Shown piece after piece: positions 52,890-61,252 of a DNA stretch of 64,000 nucleotides. Every line of letters begins with the position of its first letter. Position 1 is the first letter of the stretch. This DNA is from Pseudomonadota bacterium (lineage in GTDB: Bacteria; Pseudomonadota; Gammaproteobacteria; Burkholderiales; Rhodocyclaceae), in contig JAGTRT010000001.1 of NCBI GenBank assembly GCA_018261895.1, positions 1-64,000 of the forward strand. Reading direction: 5' to 3'. The notes beneath the pieces were generated by a model, which saw only the letters and a list, made by a program, of their open reading frames with translations, ran no database searches and was not told the DNA's origin. A program made the position numbers and the translations under genes.

Positions 52890-52905
52890 TTGACGTTAAC
52901 GTCAA
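52890..52905. promoter_or_regulatory. LiuR-type operator, 16-bp perfect palindrome
   Basis: TTGACGTTAACGTCAA, a perfect inverted repeat with 20 nt to the thioesterase start and 18 nt from the end of the MerR-family gene. ACGT-centred palindromes are the reported binding type of LiuR, a MerR regulator of leucine and isovalerate catabolism. It also fits the spacing expected for MerR-family activation between promoter elements. Confidence 0.7.
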
Positions 52906-52923
52906 CTACGAAGTGAAAGTTTT

Positions 52924-53316
52924 TCAGGGGGCATTGCGGCGAGCCAGTTCCTGTTCGCACTGGCGTTCAAACTGGGTGATTTCGGCGAGCATGGCTTCGA
53001 TGTCCTCGCGCTGCTGCTCCAGCGCGGCCCGGCGTTTTTCCATGACGCGCAGGCATTCGAGCAGTTGGGGCGTTTCGTCCTCGGTCGAGGCGTACATGCC
53101 GATCAGGTCCTTGATCTCGGCCAGGCTCAAACCGAGGCGTTTGCCGCGTAGCGCCATCTTGAGGCGCGCCCGGTCCCGGCGGTTGAAGACGCGCTTGCTG
53201 CCTTCGCGTTCGGGCGCGAGGATGCCCTGGTCTTCCCAGAAGCGGATGGTGCGGGGCGTGATGCCGAACTCGCGGGCGAGGTCGGAGATCGCAAAGGTGG
53301 TGGCCGTCTGGCTCAT
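52924..53316 (-). CDS. liuR: MerR-family regulator, LiuR-like
   Basis: 130 residues. N-terminal winged helix-turn-helix (FAISDLAREFGITPRTIRFWEDQGILAPEREGSKRVFNRRDRARLKMALRGKRLGLSLAEIKDLIGMYAS) and a C-terminal dimerisation helix (VMEKRRAALEQQREDIEAMLAEITQFERQCEQELA). No metal-binding Cys. Position ahead of the thioesterase/ivd genes and the palindrome support the LiuR assignment for branched-chain amino acid catabolism. Confidence 0.85.
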   Translation of the reverse strand: MSQTATTFAISDLAREFGITPRTIRFWEDQGILAPEREGSKRVFNRRDRARLKMALRGKRLGLSLAEIKDLIGMYASTEDETPQLLECLRVMEKRRAALEQQREDIEAMLAEITQFERQCEQELARRNAP

Positions 53317-53339
53317 TGTGTCTCCTCAATGTGCGGCCA

Positions 53340-53368
53340 AGTTAAACAGATGCGAAGGGTTTTTTCAA
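53340..53368 (-). promoter_or_regulatory. Candidate sigma-70 promoter of liuR
   Basis: On the minus strand TTGAAA (53368-53363), 17-nt spacer, TTAACT (53345-53340), then 23 nt to the liuR start codon with a GAGGAGA ribosome site. Confidence 0.45.
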
Positions 53369-53415
53369 TCCGCTACCGTATGGTAAGTTGTCCGCCTTGC
53401 TCCCAAGGTTTGCTC

Positions 53416-54456
53416 ATGTCCCTGCATTACCCCCACGCCCATCCGCCGGCTGCCGGCGAACTGACCGAAGTTGCGCCCGGTGTTTTCTGGCTGCGCATGC
53501 CGCTGCCGTTCCAGCTCGACCACATCAACCTCTGGCTGCTGCGTGACGGCGCCGGCTGGGCCATTGTCGATACTGGATTCCCTGATGACGCTGTGCGCGG
53601 GATGTGGTCGCAGATCCTGGAAAAACTGGATGGCCCGGTAACGCGCCTGATCGTGACGCACTTCCACCCCGACCACCTCGGTCTGGCGACCTGGCTCATG
53701 GAGAAGACGGGCGCGCCGCTGTCGATGACGACGGGTGAGTTCCTGACGGCACATGTCGTTTGGAACGAAGTCGGTGGCCACGGTGCGCGCTTCATGGTCG
53801 AACAGTTCCGCCAGCACGGACTCGATGCCGAGCGCCTGGCCAAGTTCGAGAAGCGGGGTTCGGGCTATCGCAAGGCGGTTCCTGCCTTGCCGGATTACTA
53901 CGATCGCCTAATGTCCGGCGACTCCGTCACGGTCAACGGGAAAAAATGGCAGGTTTTGATAGGGCATGGCCATTCGCCGGAACATATGGCGCTTTACTGC
54001 GTCGAACTCGGCGTGTTAATTTCGGGAGACATGCTTTTGCCGAGAATTTCGACCAATATCAGCGTTTTTGCAGCAACCCCGAAGGCGGACGCGCTGCGCT
54101 GGTTTTTGGCTTCACTGGACGAAATGGCTCGGGACGTACCGGACGACACACTGGTATTGCCTTCGCACGGTCTGCCTTTCACGGGCATCCGGGCGCGGGT
54201 GGCAGCAATGCATTCGCACCATGAAGAACGATTGCAGGCTTTGGAAAACAGCTGTGAACAAGCGCCGCAGAGCGCAGCAGAGTTGCTCGATGTGTTGTTC
54301 AATCGGGCGCTCGATACGCACCAAACCATGTTCGCGATGGGTGAAGCGATTGCCCATCTGAACTATCTTGAGCAAGCAGGTCGGTTGTCACGCAGCATCG
54401 GCGCCGACGGAGTGATTCGTTATTCGCGGTCGCAGCTACAGTCCGCCACGCACTGA
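53416..54456 (+). CDS. MBL-fold metallohydrolase (glyoxalase II-like)
   Basis: 346 residues. THFHPDHLG zinc motif near residue 75-85 and later GHGHSPEHMALYCVELGVLISGDMLL. The C-terminal third, with RARVAAMHSHHEERLQAL, is a winged-helix-like extension found in many acyl-thioester hydrolases of this family. Start 53416 chosen where homology begins. A copy of the 33-nt repeat at 53929 encodes SVTVNGKKWQVLI inside it. Followed by phaC after 15 nt, so likely co-transcribed. Confidence 0.88.
   Translation: MSLHYPHAHPPAAGELTEVAPGVFWLRMPLPFQLDHINLWLLRDGAGWAIVDTGFPDDAVRGMWSQILEKLDGPVTRLIVTHFHPDHLGLATWLMEKTGAPLSMTTGEFLTAHVVWNEVGGHGARFMVEQFRQHGLDAERLAKFEKRGSGYRKAVPALPDYYDRLMSGDSVTVNGKKWQVLIGHGHSPEHMALYCVELGVLISGDMLLPRISTNISVFAATPKADALRWFLASLDEMARDVPDDTLVLPSHGLPFTGIRARVAAMHSHHEERLQALENSCEQAPQSAAELLDVLFNRALDTHQTMFAMGEAIAHLNYLEQAGRLSRSIGADGVIRYSRSQLQSATH
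53929..53961 (+). repeat. 33-nt interspersed repeat, copy 9 (intragenic)
   Basis: Starts ACGGTCAACGGGAAAAAATG on plus, in a plus-strand gene, so the ACGGTCAAC strand is again the sense strand. It encodes TVNGKKWQVLI in frame in the MBL hydrolase. Confidence 0.75.
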
Positions 54457-54471
54457 CAGAGGGAGTTTCAG

Positions 54472-56307
54472 ATGTCGCAGCAAACCGAAAACCAGGGCTT
54501 GAACTTGCCCAATCCGGCCGAAATGGCCAAGACCTACGCCGAAGTCGCCCAGCGCGCCTCGCGCCTGATCACGCAGTTCATGGAAAAGAAGGCCAAGGAA
54601 GGCGTTGAAGCGCCGGCCGACGAACTGGGCGTGGCCAAGGCCTTCATGGATCTGTCGTCCCGTCTGCTGGCCAATCCGTACAAGATGGCCCAGACCCAGA
54701 TGAACATGATGTGGGACTACTTCTCGCTGTGGCAAAACACCAGCATGAAGATGATGGGCCTGCCCGGCGCCCAGCCGGTGGCCGCGCCGAAGAAGGGCGA
54801 CAACCGATTCAAGGACGAAGAGTGGGAACAGCATTTCATGTTCGACTTCGTCAAGCAGTCCTACCTGATCACCGCCCGCCACCTGCATGACACCGTGGCC
54901 GGTACCGAAGGCCTCGACGAAGCCACCCAGCAGAAGGTCAACTTCTTCACGCGCCAGTACATCGACGCGCTGTCGCCGTCCAACTTCGCCCTGACCAACC
55001 CGGAAGTCTTCCGCGAGACGGTCAAGAGCAACGGCCAGAATCTGATCAAGGGTCTGAACAACCTGCTGCACGACGTCGAATCCGGCGACGGCCAGCTGCG
55101 CATCCGCATGACCGACACCTCGGCCTTCGAAATGGGCAAGAACGTTGCCACGACGCCGGGCAAGGTCATCTTCCAGAACGAACTGTTCCAGCTCATCCAG
55201 TACACCCCGTCGACGCCGACACAGAACAAGAAGCCGTTCCTGATCGTGCCGCCGTGGATCAACAAGTACTACATCCTCGACCTGCGCGAGAAGAACTCCA
55301 TGGTCAAGTGGGCGACCGACCAGGGTCACACCACCTTCATCATGTCGTGGATCAACCCGGACGAGAAGCTGGCCCAGAAGTCCTTCGAAAACTACCTGCT
55401 CGAAGGTTCGCTCGAAGCGATCAACCAGGTTTGTGCCCACACCGGCGAAAACAGCGTCAATCTGGCCGGCTACTGCCTGGGCGGCACGCTGACCATGACC
55501 ACGCTGGCCTACATGGCTGCCAAGAAGGACAAGCGCGCCAACTCCGCGACCTTCTTCACCACCATGCTGGACTTCTCCGATCCGGGCGAACTGGGCATCT
55601 TCCTCGATGAAGGCGCCGTTTCCGGTCTCGAAAAGCGCATGGCCGAGCGCGGCTTCCTCGAAGGTTCGGAAATGGCTGGCACCTTCAACATGCTGCGTGC
55701 CAACGACCTGATCTGGTCCTTCGTGGTCAACAACTACCTCATGGGCAAGGATCCGTTCCCGTTCGACCTGCTCTACTGGAACTCCGATTCGACCCGCATG
55801 CCGGCCGCGATGCACAGCTTCTACCTGCGCAACATGTACCTCGACAACAAGCTGAAGGAACCGGGCGGCATCACCCTGGGCGGCGTCAAGATCGACCTCA
55901 CCAAGGTCAAGACCCCGTGCTACTTCATCTCGACCATCGAAGACCACATCGCACCGTGGAAGAGCACCTACATGGGTGCCCGCCTGCCGTCCGGCAACAC
56001 CAAGTTCGTCCTTGGCGGCTCGGGCCACATTGCCGGCATCGTCAATCCGCCGGTGGCCAACAAGTATGGCTTCTGGACCAACGACGCGACCGACGGCAAC
56101 CTGCCGGAAAGCCCGGAAGACTTCCTGGCTGGCGCCACGCAGAATGCCGGTTCGTGGTGGACGCACTGGAACGAGTGGGTGACCAGCCTGCCCGGCGGCG
56201 ATGCCAAGGTCAAGGCGCGCAATCCGGAAGATGGCGCCCTCAAGGTCATCGAAGATGCCCCGGGTTCCTACGTCAAGTTCCGCCTGGATGCCCAGAAGAA
56301 AAAGTAA
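54472..56307 (+). CDS. phaC: Class I poly(3-hydroxyalkanoate) synthase
   Basis: 611 residues. Polymerises 3-hydroxyacyl-CoA into storage granules. Active-site Cys335 in the lipase-box-like LAGYCLGGT; Asp and His of the triad in EDHIAPW and SGHIAG; PWINKYYILDL and WNSDSTRMPAA are conserved in class I enzymes. The N-terminal region (1-180) is the usual variable helical domain. Class I because no PhaE or PhaR subunit is adjacent. Followed by a strong terminator. Confidence 0.96.
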   Translation: MSQQTENQGLNLPNPAEMAKTYAEVAQRASRLITQFMEKKAKEGVEAPADELGVAKAFMDLSSRLLANPYKMAQTQMNMMWDYFSLWQNTSMKMMGLPGAQPVAAPKKGDNRFKDEEWEQHFMFDFVKQSYLITARHLHDTVAGTEGLDEATQQKVNFFTRQYIDALSPSNFALTNPEVFRETVKSNGQNLIKGLNNLLHDVESGDGQLRIRMTDTSAFEMGKNVATTPGKVIFQNELFQLIQYTPSTPTQNKKPFLIVPPWINKYYILDLREKNSMVKWATDQGHTTFIMSWINPDEKLAQKSFENYLLEGSLEAINQVCAHTGENSVNLAGYCLGGTLTMTTLAYMAAKKDKRANSATFFTTMLDFSDPGELGIFLDEGAVSGLEKRMAERGFLEGSEMAGTFNMLRANDLIWSFVVNNYLMGKDPFPFDLLYWNSDSTRMPAAMHSFYLRNMYLDNKLKEPGGITLGGVKIDLTKVKTPCYFISTIEDHIAPWKSTYMGARLPSGNTKFVLGGSGHIAGIVNPPVANKYGFWTNDATDGNLPESPEDFLAGATQNAGSWWTHWNEWVTSLPGGDAKVKARNPEDGALKVIEDAPGSYVKFRLDAQKKK

Positions 56308-56330
56308 GGTTTCGTGACTTGAAATGCACG

Positions 56331-56356
56331 ACGGGAGGCTGCGGCCTCCCGTTTTT
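56331..56356 (+). terminator. Rho-independent terminator after phaC
   Basis: Stem ACGGGAGGC / GCCTCCCGT with TGCG loop and a T-run after it; 23 nt past the phaC stop. Confidence 0.9.
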
Positions 56357-56417
56357 ATTTGGCGAACCTTGGATGTGCCCGCCTGTCTTACCGACAAGGA
56401 CCGAAAGGAGGCACATC

Positions 56418-56699
56418 ATGTTCGATTCTCCGGTCGTTTCAGTTCATATTCCGGTCGCCCTGCGGCATTTTGCCGGCGGGCACGAGGAAGTCACCGCCAG
56501 TGGCGACACGGTGGGTGAGGTGCTCGAGGCGGTGGGGCACGAATACCCGGCGATCCGCTCACATCTCATGGCGCCCGATGGCGATTTGCACTGGGCCATT
56601 GCGGTGTTTCTGGGGCCGCGCAGTGTCCGCGAATTGCAGGGTCTGGCCACACCCATCGAATTGGCCGAGACTCTGACCATCGTGCCCGTCAGCGCTTAA
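56418..56699 (+). CDS. MoaD/ThiS-like small protein without the C-terminal GG
   Basis: 93 residues with beta-grasp pattern (VSVHIPVALRHFAGG, DTVGEVLEAVGHEYPAIRSHL, WAIAVFLGPRSVRELQGL, AETLTIVPVSA). The ubiquitin-like fold matches MoaD/ThiS sulfur carriers, but the protein ends in PVSA rather than the diglycine needed for adenylation, so it cannot act as a normal sulfur carrier. AAAGGAGG precedes the ATG at 56418. Too short and shadowed to be called by length alone. Confidence 0.75.
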   Translation: MFDSPVVSVHIPVALRHFAGGHEEVTASGDTVGEVLEAVGHEYPAIRSHLMAPDGDLHWAIAVFLGPRSVRELQGLATPIELAETLTIVPVSA

Positions 56700-56715
56700 T
56701 CAGCGCCGAGCAGGA

Positions 56716-56748
56716 TTTCGATTTTGGGCAAAATTTCCGGTTGACCGT
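56716..56748 (-). repeat. 33-nt interspersed repeat, copy 10 (intergenic)
   Basis: TTTCGATTTTGGGCAAAA then TTTCCGGTTGACCGT, between the MoaD-like gene (plus) and ubiT (minus), downstream of both. Confidence 0.85.
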
Positions 56749-56778
56749 GAAATTGCCGGTCAGCCGGCTGCGCGGCTT

Positions 56779-57234
56779 TCAGTGGCGGAAAAGCGGCAGT
56801 TTTTCGGCAAAACTCGGCCATTCGACGGCGTCGAGCATGTTCTTGACGATCAGACCCAATTCCGTGTCCCCGGTGATTTCCAGTTCGCGGTTGAAGAACA
56901 GGGTGTCCGGATCTTCCTGGCGGGTCAGAAGTTGCAGGTAGGCCGACAGGTTGGCGGCAAAGGCCAGGTCGGGTTCGCGCTGCGGCGAGAAAATCGGGCG
57001 GAACAGACCGTTCCGATAGGTGTAGGACGCCTCGCCACCGGTATCAAGGATGCGCACGCGGAACAGTTTGTCTTCGAGCAGGGCCAGTTCGCTTTCCGGC
57101 AGCAGCTTCATTTTCAGCGCGGCGTTGAGGCCGGCGACCAAGGCCAGCGCATGCGGCCACTGCGGCAGCTTCTGGCCGATCTCGGCGATGAAGCCGGGCA
57201 GGCGGAATTTCGGGATGGTGAAGCTGCCGTTCAT
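56779..57234 (-). CDS. ubiT: UbiT: SCP2-domain lipid-binding protein of O2-independent ubiquinone synthesis
   Basis: 151 residues. SCP2-like fold: LNAALKMKLLPESELALLEDKLFRVRILDTGGEASYTYRNGLF, and LFFNRELEITGDTELGLIVKNMLDAVEW, matching the UbiT family that binds ubiquinone precursors during anaerobic synthesis. It lies directly after ubiV (57250) and ubiU, the natural trio. Confidence 0.92.
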   Translation of the reverse strand: MNGSFTIPKFRLPGFIAEIGQKLPQWPHALALVAGLNAALKMKLLPESELALLEDKLFRVRILDTGGEASYTYRNGLFRPIFSPQREPDLAFAANLSAYLQLLTRQEDPDTLFFNRELEITGDTELGLIVKNMLDAVEWPSFAEKLPLFRH

Positions 57235-57249
57235 GTTCGTGCTCCTGTC

Positions 57250-58152
57250 TCAGGCCCCGAGTTGGGCCAGGGCTTGCGTGTGGTGCTGACCAATGCCGGC
57301 ATCGCCGAACCAGTAGCCATCGACCAGCCCGCTGGCGTTCCAGGCCTGGCTGTCGACCGTCACTGCTTCGCCGCGTCGGGCTGCATCGAAGGCCGAAATG
57401 ATGGCCTTGATGTGATCCTTCTGCGGACTGATGCGCACGATGTCGATGCCCATTTTCAGCATCTCCGGGATTTCGTGCAAGAGATTGTAGCTCTGCGCCG
57501 ACATGGTCTGGATGCCGTTGATGGTCAGGAAATCCTGTCCTTCGCGGGTTTTCAGCGTCAGGCCCTCGGCGTGGTCGAGGCACTTGAACTGGCAGTCGTC
57601 CTTGTTCAGGTCGTAGTGGCGTGCCGTGAAGCAGCGCGCCGAGAAGGCTAAGGGGATTTTGCCGAAAGCGAAGACTTCCGTTTCGACCTCGGCCGGACGG
57701 CTGGCGTGCAGCGTCGCTATCATGGCGCGCGTGCCTTCGAGCGGCGGCACCCAGCGCTGGAGGCCGTGGCGCGCGAAGGTGGCGAGCGTCGCCTCGTTGT
57801 AGATGTTGAGGTGCGGGCCGGCCACGAAAGGCTTGCCCTGGACGAGGTTGATGGCGCCGAGATCGTTGGCTTCGACCATGCAGCCGGAGTCGTCGACGAT
57901 CCGGCGCAGGGCCTTGAGGTCGCTCTCGGATTCGAGCAGGGCCTGGGCGGAGACGACGACCTGCTTGCCGGCGTCGGTCAGGTCGCGGGCCAGGCCGATC
58001 CAGTCGGTGGTACGCAATTGCTGGCGCCGCGAGCAGACGACTTCGCCGACGTAGATGATGTCGATGGCCGGGTTTTCGGCCATTTCGGCGTAGAACGCCA
58101 TGACTTCAGCCTTGGGCCAGAAATAGAGCAGGGGTCCGAGCGAGAGTTTCAT
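57250..58152 (-). CDS. ubiV: UbiV: U32-family Fe-S hydroxylase subunit
   Basis: 300 residues, U32 peptidase family. Cysteines C39 (VVCSRR), [18 protein letters not shown] and others give the four-Cys [4Fe-4S] site of UbiV. Works with UbiU to hydroxylate ubiquinone precursors without oxygen. Starts 13 nt before the ubiU end region on the same strand. Length is family-standard. Confidence 0.94.
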   Translation of the reverse strand: MKLSLGPLLYFWPKAEVMAFYAEMAENPAIDIIYVGEVVCSRRQQLRTTDWIGLARDLTDAGKQVVVSAQALLESESDLKALRRIVDDSGCMVEANDLGAINLVQGKPFVAGPHLNIYNEATLATFARHGLQRWVPPLEGTRAMIATLHASRPAEVETEVFAFGKIPLAFSARCFTARHYDLNKDDCQFKCLDHAEGLTLKTREGQDFLTINGIQTMSAQSYNLLHEIPEMLKMGIDIVRISPQKDHIKAIISAFDAARRGEAVTVDSQAWNASGLVDGYWFGDAGIGQHHTQALAQLGA

Positions 58153-58165
58153 GTTGCGTCGTCCT

Positions 58166-59173
58166 TCAGCGCCAGGGCCGGTTGTAGGCGCCGAGCGTTG
58201 CCTGGCTGCCTTCGGACACCTTGGCCAGTTCGGCCTGCCAGGCCGGCTTGACGTGGAAGCGGTCGCTGCCGTCGCGCAGGGCGTCGAGCGCGGCGCGCAA
58301 GGTGCGGGTGACCTGGGTGACGTAGGTCGGGCTGCGCTGGCGTCCCTCGACCTTGATGGCGCGCACGCCGATCTTCAGGATGTCGGGCAGGATGGACAGG
58401 ACGTTCAGGCTGGTCGGTTCTTCCAGCGCGTAATAGGTCTCGCCCTGGACTTCGAAGCGGCCCTTGCACAGCGTCGGGTAACCGGCCGGCTCGTCGTCGC
58501 CGAAGCGGTCGATCAGCACGCCGTTGAGACGGGTTTCCATGGCGCCGGGCTTCTTGTCCCATTTGACGTACTTGGCCGGCGAGCAGGCGCCGACGGTGTT
58601 CGGCGATTCGCCACAGGCGTAGGACGACAGCCAGCAACGGCCCTCGTTCATGACGCACAGACTGCCGAAACCGAAGACCTCGATTTCGACTGTGGTGTTC
58701 TTGATGACGTTCTCGACCTGGGCCAGCGTCAGCACGCGCGGCAACACGGCGCGGCGAATGTCGAACTCGCGCTGGCAGAAATTGATCGCTTCGTAACTCG
58801 TGGCCGAACCCTGGACGGACAGGTGCAGGCGCTGTTGCGGGTGTTTGTTGCGGGCGTAGTCGAGCAGCCCGATGTCGGCCAGGATGATGGCGTCGACGCC
58901 CTGATCGACAGCGGCATCGACGGCCTTCTGCCAGTCGGCGACGCGGCCGGCCTGCGGGAAGGTGTTGATGGCGAGCAGCACCTCGCGACCCTTGGCATGG
59001 GCGTAGCGAATGCCGTCGGCCATGGTCTTCTGGTCGAAGTTCAGACCGGCGAAGTTGCGCGCGTTGGTGTCGTTCTTGAAGCCGAGATAGACGGCGTCGG
59101 CGCCGTTGTCGACGGCGGCCTTGAGGGCCGGCAGGCTACCGGCCGGGCAGACGAGATCGGGCAGGGAGGTCAT
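58166..59173 (-). CDS. ubiU: UbiU: U32-family Fe-S hydroxylase subunit
   Basis: 335 residues. [28 protein letters not shown] is the U32 start; Fe-S cysteines in [30 protein letters not shown]. Forms the heterodimer with UbiV that replaces the O2-dependent hydroxylases UbiIHF in anaerobic growth. The start ATG 59173 was chosen at the LVCPAG homology (another ATG lies 9 nt upstream). First of the trio and with an FNR-like box upstream. Confidence 0.95.
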   Translation of the reverse strand: MTSLPDLVCPAGSLPALKAAVDNGADAVYLGFKNDTNARNFAGLNFDQKTMADGIRYAHAKGREVLLAINTFPQAGRVADWQKAVDAAVDQGVDAIILADIGLLDYARNKHPQQRLHLSVQGSATSYEAINFCQREFDIRRAVLPRVLTLAQVENVIKNTTVEIEVFGFGSLCVMNEGRCWLSSYACGESPNTVGACSPAKYVKWDKKPGAMETRLNGVLIDRFGDDEPAGYPTLCKGRFEVQGETYYALEEPTSLNVLSILPDILKIGVRAIKVEGRQRSPTYVTQVTRTLRAALDALRDGSDRFHVKPAWQAELAKVSEGSQATLGAYNRPWR

Positions 59174-59228
59174 CGGGGACATCCGGAATATCAAGCGCGC
59201 GAGTATAGCGAGCCCCGCCAGGCGGCCA

Positions 59229-59242
59229 TTGATCCTGGTCAA
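59229..59242. promoter_or_regulatory. FNR/Anr-like box upstream of ubiU
   Basis: TTGATCCTGGTCAA: one mismatch from TTGAT-N4-ATCAA. It is centred about 62 nt upstream of the ubiU start, a usual activator distance. FNR control of ubiUV is known in E. coli. It also lies upstream of the divergent REC gene. Confidence 0.55.
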
Positions 59243-59356
59243 AAGGACGGCTCGAGCGCCGGCCGTGCCTCGCAATTGGCTGCTCGCACAAGGCTGTTTC
59301 GCTTAGAATAAGTCCCTCGGAATTGGCTGTCTCGGCCGGAAAAGGAAGGATGTTCA

Positions 59357-60253
59357 ATGAGCAAGGAACGCGTTCTTGTTGTTGATGATGAGCAGTTGAA
59401 CCTGTTCATCATCGAGGATTTTCTCGAGCAGGAACAAGTTACCCTGGAAATGCACGCCGATCCATTGGCGGCTTGGGACAGCCTGATTGCGCCGGACAGC
59501 GATTTTTCGCTGGTGATTCTCGATCGCATGATGCCCCAGCTCGACGGCATGGAATTCCTGCGCCGCATGAAGCGCGAGGAGCGTTTTGCCGGCATTCCCG
59601 TCATCATCCAGACCGCCGCGTCGTCTCCCGATCAGGTGAGGGAAGGCCTGGAAGCGGGCGCTTACTACTACCTCACCAAGCCCTACGAGCCGGAAGCGCT
59701 GATTTCCATCGTCCGCGTCGCGCTCGACGATCGCCGTTCGCGCAGCCAGTTGCTCAATCGGGCAGCGCGTCTGGAAGAGGCGCAAAAGCTCATTCGCAGC
59801 GTCGAGTACCGTTTCGTGACCATGACCGACGTGAGCAGCCTGGTGCCGGTGTTGGCTGCCATGTGTCCGGTGCCGGACGTGGTGGCGCCGGGCTTGTCGG
59901 ATCTCATGGTCAATGCGGTCGAGCACGGCAATCTGGGCGTGAGCTATCAGGAAAAATCGCTGCTCAAGTGGGAAGGCGACTGGGAGGCGGAAATCGAACG
60001 TCGCCTCGCCCTGCCGCAGTTTCGCGATCGCTACGCGACGGTCCGCCTCGATTGCGCGCCGGATGCCATGGTGTTCACCATCACCGATCAGGGGAAGGGC
60101 TTCGAATGGGAGAAATATCTCACCTTCGATCCTGAGCGCGCCTTCGATCCGAACGGGCGGGGTATCGCCATGGCCCGGATGATGAGTTTCTCGAAGGTCG
60201 AATACCAGGGATGCGGCAACGTGGTCGTCGCCACCGTGCCCCGCGCGGGCTGA
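59357..60253 (+). CDS. Response regulator with C-terminal HATPase_c domain
   Basis: 298 residues. Receiver domain 1-120: DDEQ, acceptor Asp near 57 in LDRMMPQLDG, and TKPYEPEAL with the conserved Lys. From about 155, a coil then an ATPase domain of the RsbW/anti-sigma type: DLMVNAVEHGNLG (N box), FTITDQGKGFEWEKY, and PNGRGIAMARMMS (G box). No His kinase dimerisation helix is seen, so it may act as a phosphorylation-controlled switch kinase on an anti-anti-sigma partner; no such partner is here. Confidence 0.87.
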   Translation: MSKERVLVVDDEQLNLFIIEDFLEQEQVTLEMHADPLAAWDSLIAPDSDFSLVILDRMMPQLDGMEFLRRMKREERFAGIPVIIQTAASSPDQVREGLEAGAYYYLTKPYEPEALISIVRVALDDRRSRSQLLNRAARLEEAQKLIRSVEYRFVTMTDVSSLVPVLAAMCPVPDVVAPGLSDLMVNAVEHGNLGVSYQEKSLLKWEGDWEAEIERRLALPQFRDRYATVRLDCAPDAMVFTITDQGKGFEWEKYLTFDPERAFDPNGRGIAMARMMSFSKVEYQGCGNVVVATVPRAG

Positions 60254-60256
60254 GGC

Positions 60257-61252
60257 TCAGCGGTTGACGACGGTCGGTCGGTAGCCGAGCGCGCCGCGGA
60301 TCTTCTCCGCAACCCGGTCGGCATCGCCACGGCTGGCATAGGGGCCGAGCTGGACCCGGTGAATGCCATTGCCCGGGTAGACGCGCATGGTTTCGGTCAG
60401 CCAGTCCAGTTCGCGGAGCAGGTGGTTTTTGAGGCTTTCGGCGTTGTCGGCGCTGGAAAAAGCGCCCAGCTGCAGGTAAATGCCCTTCGCCGCCGGGGCA
60501 TCGCCGCCGGTTGACGGCTGGGTTTGTACCGGCCGTTCCTCCAGTGCCATGCGCCTGGACAGTTGCTCGATTTCGTCGCTTTCGGCGTTGGGGGCGCGCG
60601 GTGGCGTGACCTGAGCGTAGGCCGTGCCCGCCGGTTCGCCCGGAATGATGGCTTCGACTTCCACCTGTCCGCTGCCGCCGTTCACCAGCCCCAGCTTGTA
60701 GGCGGCGGTGTAGGAGAGGTCGATGACGCGGTCGGCATGGAAGGGGCCGCGGTCGGTGACGCGGACGACGACCGACTTGCCGCTCTGCACGTTGGTGACG
60801 CGGGCGTAGGACGGCAGGGCCAGCGTGGTGTGCGCCGCGGTCATGGCGAACATGTCGTAGGGTTCGCCGATGGACGTTTTCTGGCCGTGGAACTTCTTGC
60901 CATACCAGCTGGCAATGCCGCGTGCCTTGTAGGGTTTGACCGCGGTGTTCGGGACATATTCCTTGCCGAGGACGACGTAAGGCTTGGTCGCCGGCTTGTG
61001 CAGCGGCTCCCATTTCGGCTCGGCATCGGGAATGTCGTCGAGGCCATCGGGAATGTCGTCGGCCGGGCCGTCGTCCTTGTAGAAGCCACCACCGCGTTTG
61101 AGCACGGCGGTCGGCCTTTGCGTCGGCGTCGGGGATTTCGAATTTGGCTGTTTTTCCCGGTTGACCGTGGGACTCTGCATCGGGGCCGGCGGCGCACTGC
61201 CGCAGGCGGCGAGGAGCAGGGAAACGGTGATGGCAGCAAGGCGGCGCATCAT
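60257..61252 (-). CDS. rlpA: RlpA-type septal lipoprotein with SPOR domain
   Basis: 331 residues. Lipobox LAAC at about 14-17; linker with Pro and Arg; double-psi beta-barrel (ARGIASWYGKKFHGQKTSIGEPYDMFAMTAAHTTLALPSYARVTN, DRGPFHADRVIDLSYTAAYKLG) and C-terminal SPOR repeat (IYLQLGAFSSADNAESLKNHL, IHRVQLGPYASRGDADRVAEKIRG). RlpA binds denuded glycan at the septum. ATG overlaps the rodA stop (ATGATG). A 33-nt repeat copy in the linker encodes PTVNREKQPNSKS. Confidence 0.93.
   Translation of the reverse strand: MMRRLAAITVSLLLAACGSAPPAPMQSPTVNREKQPNSKSPTPTQRPTAVLKRGGGFYKDDGPADDIPDGLDDIPDAEPKWEPLHKPATKPYVVLGKEYVPNTAVKPYKARGIASWYGKKFHGQKTSIGEPYDMFAMTAAHTTLALPSYARVTNVQSGKSVVVRVTDRGPFHADRVIDLSYTAAYKLGLVNGGSGQVEVEAIIPGEPAGTAYAQVTPPRAPNAESDEIEQLSRRMALEERPVQTQPSTGGDAPAAKGIYLQLGAFSSADNAESLKNHLLRELDWLTETMRVYPGNGIHRVQLGPYASRGDADRVAEKIRGALGYRPTVVNR
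61136..61168 (-). repeat. 33-nt interspersed repeat, copy 11 (intragenic)
   Basis: Inside rlpA, in the low-constraint linker just after the lipoprotein signal. TTTCGAATTTGGCTGTT then TTTCCCGGTTGACCGT; sense strand is ACGGTCAAC. Confidence 0.8.

Noticed and set aside
54436-56397. 653-codon minus-strand frame opposite phaC
   Set aside because: Antisense shadow of a highly conserved gene.
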